From assembly GCA_905182155.1 (NCBI GenBank), contig CAJJAX010000012.1, positions 1 through 47,933 on the forward strand: 47,933 bases of DNA, in the 5' to 3' direction. The notes beneath the pieces were generated by a model, which was not told where the DNA came from, searched no databases, and was given only the letters and a program-made list of their open reading frames with translations. Made by a program: the position numbers and the translations under genes. Source of the stretch: an uncultured Pseudomonadales bacterium (GTDB taxonomy: Bacteria; Pseudomonadota; Gammaproteobacteria; Pseudomonadales; Azotimanducaceae). Below, piece after piece: positions 45,055 to 47,933 of the stretch. The stretch's first letter is position 1. Every line of letters begins with the position of its first letter.

Positions 45055-46689
45055 ATGATGCAAACACCGACGCAATCGACCTGGCTCGGCCATCCGCCTG
45101 GCTTTGTTCGTTTTGCTTCGCTGACCGAAATGTGGGAGCGCTTCAGTTATTACGGCATGCGCGCCCTGTTGATTTTATATCTCACCAAGCATTGGTTGTA
45201 TGCCGATGGTGAGGCGGCAATGATTTACGGCAGCTATGCCGCGATGGTGTACGCCGTCCCGGTACTGGGCGGGATGATCGCCGATCGTTATCTTGGCCTC
45301 CGCAAGGCGATTATCTTTGGTGCGGTGCTGCTGGTTGTGGGTCATCTCGGGATGGCCTATGAAGGCCCGCCGGCGGTCATGATGGGCGAGACGGTTTCAC
45401 GTTCTGTGCAGCACGAGCAAGCCTTCTACCTTGCGCTATCTTTTATTGTCGTCGGGGTTGGCTTTCTGAAAGCCAATATTTCAACCATTGTTGGTGGACT
45501 TTATGGCGAAGGTGACCCTCGGCGGGATGGTGGTTTTACCATCTTCTATATGGGGATTAATGTTGGAGCATTTCTAGGATCTATATTATGTGGTTATTTA
45601 GGAGAAACTTACGGATGGCATTATGGTTTTGGTCTTGCAGGGATTGGGATGTTGATCGGGTTGTTGACGTTTTTACTCGGCTCTAAGTATCTCAATGGAC
45701 TGGGTTTGCCGCCGGCGCCCGAGGCTTTGGCCGCTCGAGCCTTTGGCGTCTCGCTCGAACATCGAATCTATGCCTTGGCAGTCTTGTTTGTTGCGGTCAT
45801 CTGGTTCGCGATTCAAAACACCCAGGAGATGGGGGTCGTGTTAACCCTGTTTACCGCGGTGATCACAGCCTATGTTATTTGGTTTTCGATCACGGCTTGC
45901 ACGCCCCAAGAAAGAGATCGGATGCTCTCCATGTTGCTGCTGATGTTTCTGTCAGTGGTTTTTTGGGCGTTGTTCGAGCAGGCGGGATCGTCGCTGACGT
46001 TGTTTACCGATCGCAACGTGGATCGCGGTGAATTTTTAACGGCGGGTATGTTCGGCAGCTTAAACGCATTGTTCATTATTCTATTTGCGCCAGTTTTTGC
46101 ACTGCTCTGGGTCATGATGGCGCGGGTTCAACGAGAACCTTCGACCCCAATGAAGTTTGGGATGGCGATTTTATTGGTCGGTCTCGGATTTTACGTCTTG
46201 GTCATTGGCGCGGCCTATGCCGGGCCAGATGGCCAAGTTGCTGTGGTGTGGTTGGTGCTGATGTACCTGCTGCATACTCTGGGGGAGTTGTGTCTGTCGC
46301 CGGTTGGATTGTCGATGGTCACCAAGTTATCGGTGCAACGGGTTGCTGCAATGATGATGGGGGTTTGGTTTTTATCCAGTGCCTTTGCAGCCTACGTTGG
46401 CGGCTGGATCGCGAGTTTGATGGCCATTGACGGCGCTGGTGGTGATGTTTCTGCCACGGCATCGCTTGCGGTTTATGTCACGGTTCTTGGTGCAAACGAT
46501 GGGATTGTTTCGGTGTCTGCCCTTGTGGTTGGTGTCGCTGCGTCTGGACCTGATCCGCGTATGATCTTGATTGCTGGTGTCGCGGGTTTGGTTGCGGTTG
46601 CACTGAATACTCAGCCTGCGGTCTGGTCTCGCGCTGGTTTGCCTCAAAGCGGTGATTGCATCAAGGCAAGCGTAGACGAGACGGCCTGA
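45055..46689 (+). CDS. POT/PTR-family proton-coupled peptide transporter with a VIT-like C-terminal end
   Basis: An inner-membrane di-/tripeptide:proton symporter of the major facilitator superfamily. The N-terminal EMWERFSYYG (Glu25, Glu28, Arg29) is the POT proton-coupling motif. GFLKANISTIVGGLYGEGD and FYMGINVGAFLG are PTR2 signatures. Helices follow the family pattern up to SLAVYVTV (residue 477). There the expected last helix is replaced by LGANDGIVSVSALVVGVAAS and VAGLVAVAL, which resemble the first two helices of VIT/CCC1-type iron/manganese transporters. The last about 25 residues are weakly VIT-like (QSGDCIKAS). The joint lies near 46483. Transport in the POT part is likely; the effect of the swapped end is unknown. 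An E. coli-like name (dtpA etc.) is not justified. Confidence 0.9.
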   Translation: MMQTPTQSTWLGHPPGFVRFASLTEMWERFSYYGMRALLILYLTKHWLYADGEAAMIYGSYAAMVYAVPVLGGMIADRYLGLRKAIIFGAVLLVVGHLGMAYEGPPAVMMGETVSRSVQHEQAFYLALSFIVVGVGFLKANISTIVGGLYGEGDPRRDGGFTIFYMGINVGAFLGSILCGYLGETYGWHYGFGLAGIGMLIGLLTFLLGSKYLNGLGLPPAPEALAARAFGVSLEHRIYALAVLFVAVIWFAIQNTQEMGVVLTLFTAVITAYVIWFSITACTPQERDRMLSMLLLMFLSVVFWALFEQAGSSLTLFTDRNVDRGEFLTAGMFGSLNALFIILFAPVFALLWVMMARVQREPSTPMKFGMAILLVGLGFYVLVIGAAYAGPDGQVAVVWLVLMYLLHTLGELCLSPVGLSMVTKLSVQRVAAMMMGVWFLSSAFAAYVGGWIASLMAIDGAGGDVSATASLAVYVTVLGANDGIVSVSALVVGVAASGPDPRMILIAGVAGLVAVALNTQPAVWSRAGLPQSGDCIKASVDETA

Positions 46690-46744
46690 GAGCCAGCGTC
46701 CGTTCAGACGGCGGTCGATGAATGCCGTTTTGAAGCCGCTGGCT

Positions 46745-47110
46745 TTAAACGGGCTGAAACCGCATGGAGATTGAATTAACACAGTGCCGGGTGTTTTTTT
46801 CGGTGATGCGCTCGCCTTCGAACACATGACCCAGATGGCCATCACACTGGCTGCACAGAATCTCAACCCGTTGGCCATCGGCATCGACTTCGCGTCGAAC
46901 CGCACCGGGTATTTCATCGTCGAACGCGGGCCAGCCGCAGTGGGCCTGAAACTTGTCTTCAGAGCGATAGAGCGGTTGATCACATTGGCGGCAAACATAA
47001 ACGCCGCCATCAAAATGATCGTCGTATTCTCCCGTAAAGGGTCTTTCAGTGCCCTTTTGGAGAATGACCCAAGACTCTTCTGGCGTCAGTGGTTTTCGTT
47101 GATCGGTCAT
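46745..47110 (-). CDS. msrB: Peptide methionine (R)-S-oxide reductase
   Basis: MsrB reduces the R form of methionine sulfoxide in proteins. Two zinc-binding pairs (CRQC and CSQC), [16 protein letters not shown] and the catalytic Cys in [11 protein letters not shown] are all present. 121 residues, no signal peptide. RHC replaces the common RYC before the catalytic Cys. It is convergent with the transporter gene across 55 bp. Confidence 0.96.
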   Translation of the reverse strand: MTDQRKPLTPEESWVILQKGTERPFTGEYDDHFDGGVYVCRQCDQPLYRSEDKFQAHCGWPAFDDEIPGAVRREVDADGQRVEILCSQCDGHLGHVFEGERITEKNTRHCVNSISMRFQPV

Positions 47111-47656
<546 letters not shown>

Positions 47657-47666
<10 letters not shown>

Positions 47667-47933
47667 ATTCAGGTCAGTGTCTTTGTGGTGATATCACCTA
47701 TCAAATTTTGGGCGAGCCGTTGATGGCTGGGGTTTGTCATTGTAAAAACTGCCAACGGCAAGCAGGCTCGGCATTTTCGACGTTATGGGGCATCCCAAAG
47801 GCCAATATCGAGTTTTCTGGCACTGAACCCAATCTCTATTTAGATGGTGATACCAGCAGTGGCGGACAGGTTGAGCGCTATTTTTGTGGCCGTTGCGGGT
47901 CGCCTTTGTACTCATTGATTCCAGCTCAGGCTG
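47657..47933 (+). CDS. GFA-domain protein (glutathione-dependent formaldehyde-activating enzyme-like), truncated by the window end
   Basis: The frame is open from ATG 47657 to the window edge (92 codons). The zinc-binding cysteine pattern of the GFA/CENP-V family is present: CLCG near the N-terminus, CHCKNCQRQAGSAF, and CGRCGSPLYS. AGGAG lies 6 nt before the ATG. Such proteins are about 130-150 residues, so roughly a third is missing. Most relatives have no proven substrate; formaldehyde-glutathione adduct formation is shown for only a few. Confidence 0.88.

Overview
The window reads as a chromosomal stretch of a gammaproteobacterium. Three blocks support this: a cysM-rlmD-relA block next to a BarA/GacS-type remnant, a map-glnD-dapC-dapD-dapE block of the Pseudomonas kind, and the rpsB-tsf-pyrH-frr-cdsA-dxr-rseP-bamA-skp-lpxD-fabZ-lpxB-rnhB envelope cluster. 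Type II secretion genes and an AlgP-like lysine/alanine repeat protein fit the same group. No rRNA, tRNA, CRISPR array, prophage or insertion sequence was seen. The species cannot be named from sequence alone.

Layout. 1-1302: a broken receiver-like/HPt gene on the minus strand, then a gene-free stretch with tandem repeats. 1303-6463: cysM, rlmD (frameshifted), relA, adk, closely packed on the plus strand. 6689-7234: a histone H1-like protein made only of K, A, P and V after its start, closed by a strong terminator. 7375-8005: mobA on the minus strand, with eight copies of a 7-bp repeat over its start. 8063-11281: yoaA (frameshifted), tsaB, rsmJ. 11234-24534: a 13.3-kb minus-strand run in the order map, glnD, dapC, dapD, dapE, a small unknown gene, gspN, gspC, gspD, plsB, with short gaps or overlaps throughout. 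24597-38779: the rpsB-to-rnhB cluster, then a RidA-like and a metallo-beta-lactamase-fold gene. 38783-47110: asnS, an acyl-CoA synthetase (frameshifted) and an M24 aminopeptidase on the minus strand; an enoyl-CoA hydratase and a peptide transporter with an odd C-terminus on the plus strand; msrB on the minus strand. 47657 to the end: the start of a GFA-domain protein.

How the genes work together. The right-hand cluster joins translation (S2, EF-Ts, ribosome recycling), UMP kinase, phospholipid and isoprenoid precursors (cdsA, dxr), outer-membrane protein assembly (rseP, bamA, skp) and lipid A synthesis (lpxD, fabZ, lpxB). A sigma-E-like promoter lies at the bamA/skp border. Two usual members, uppS and lpxA, are missing from their normal places. 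The minus-strand run joins lysine/diaminopimelate synthesis, nitrogen sensing, type II secretion and the first step of phospholipid synthesis.

Most unusual points: (1) the 7-bp repeat at the mobA start forms a chain of stop-start mini-ORFs that could work as an odd/even switch; (2) the peptide transporter ends in a segment resembling the N-terminus of the VIT/CCC1 iron and manganese transporter family; (3) four conserved genes, including the essential pyrH, each carry a single-base frameshift, so base-level sequence errors are a serious possibility; (4) cysM has no ordinary start codon.
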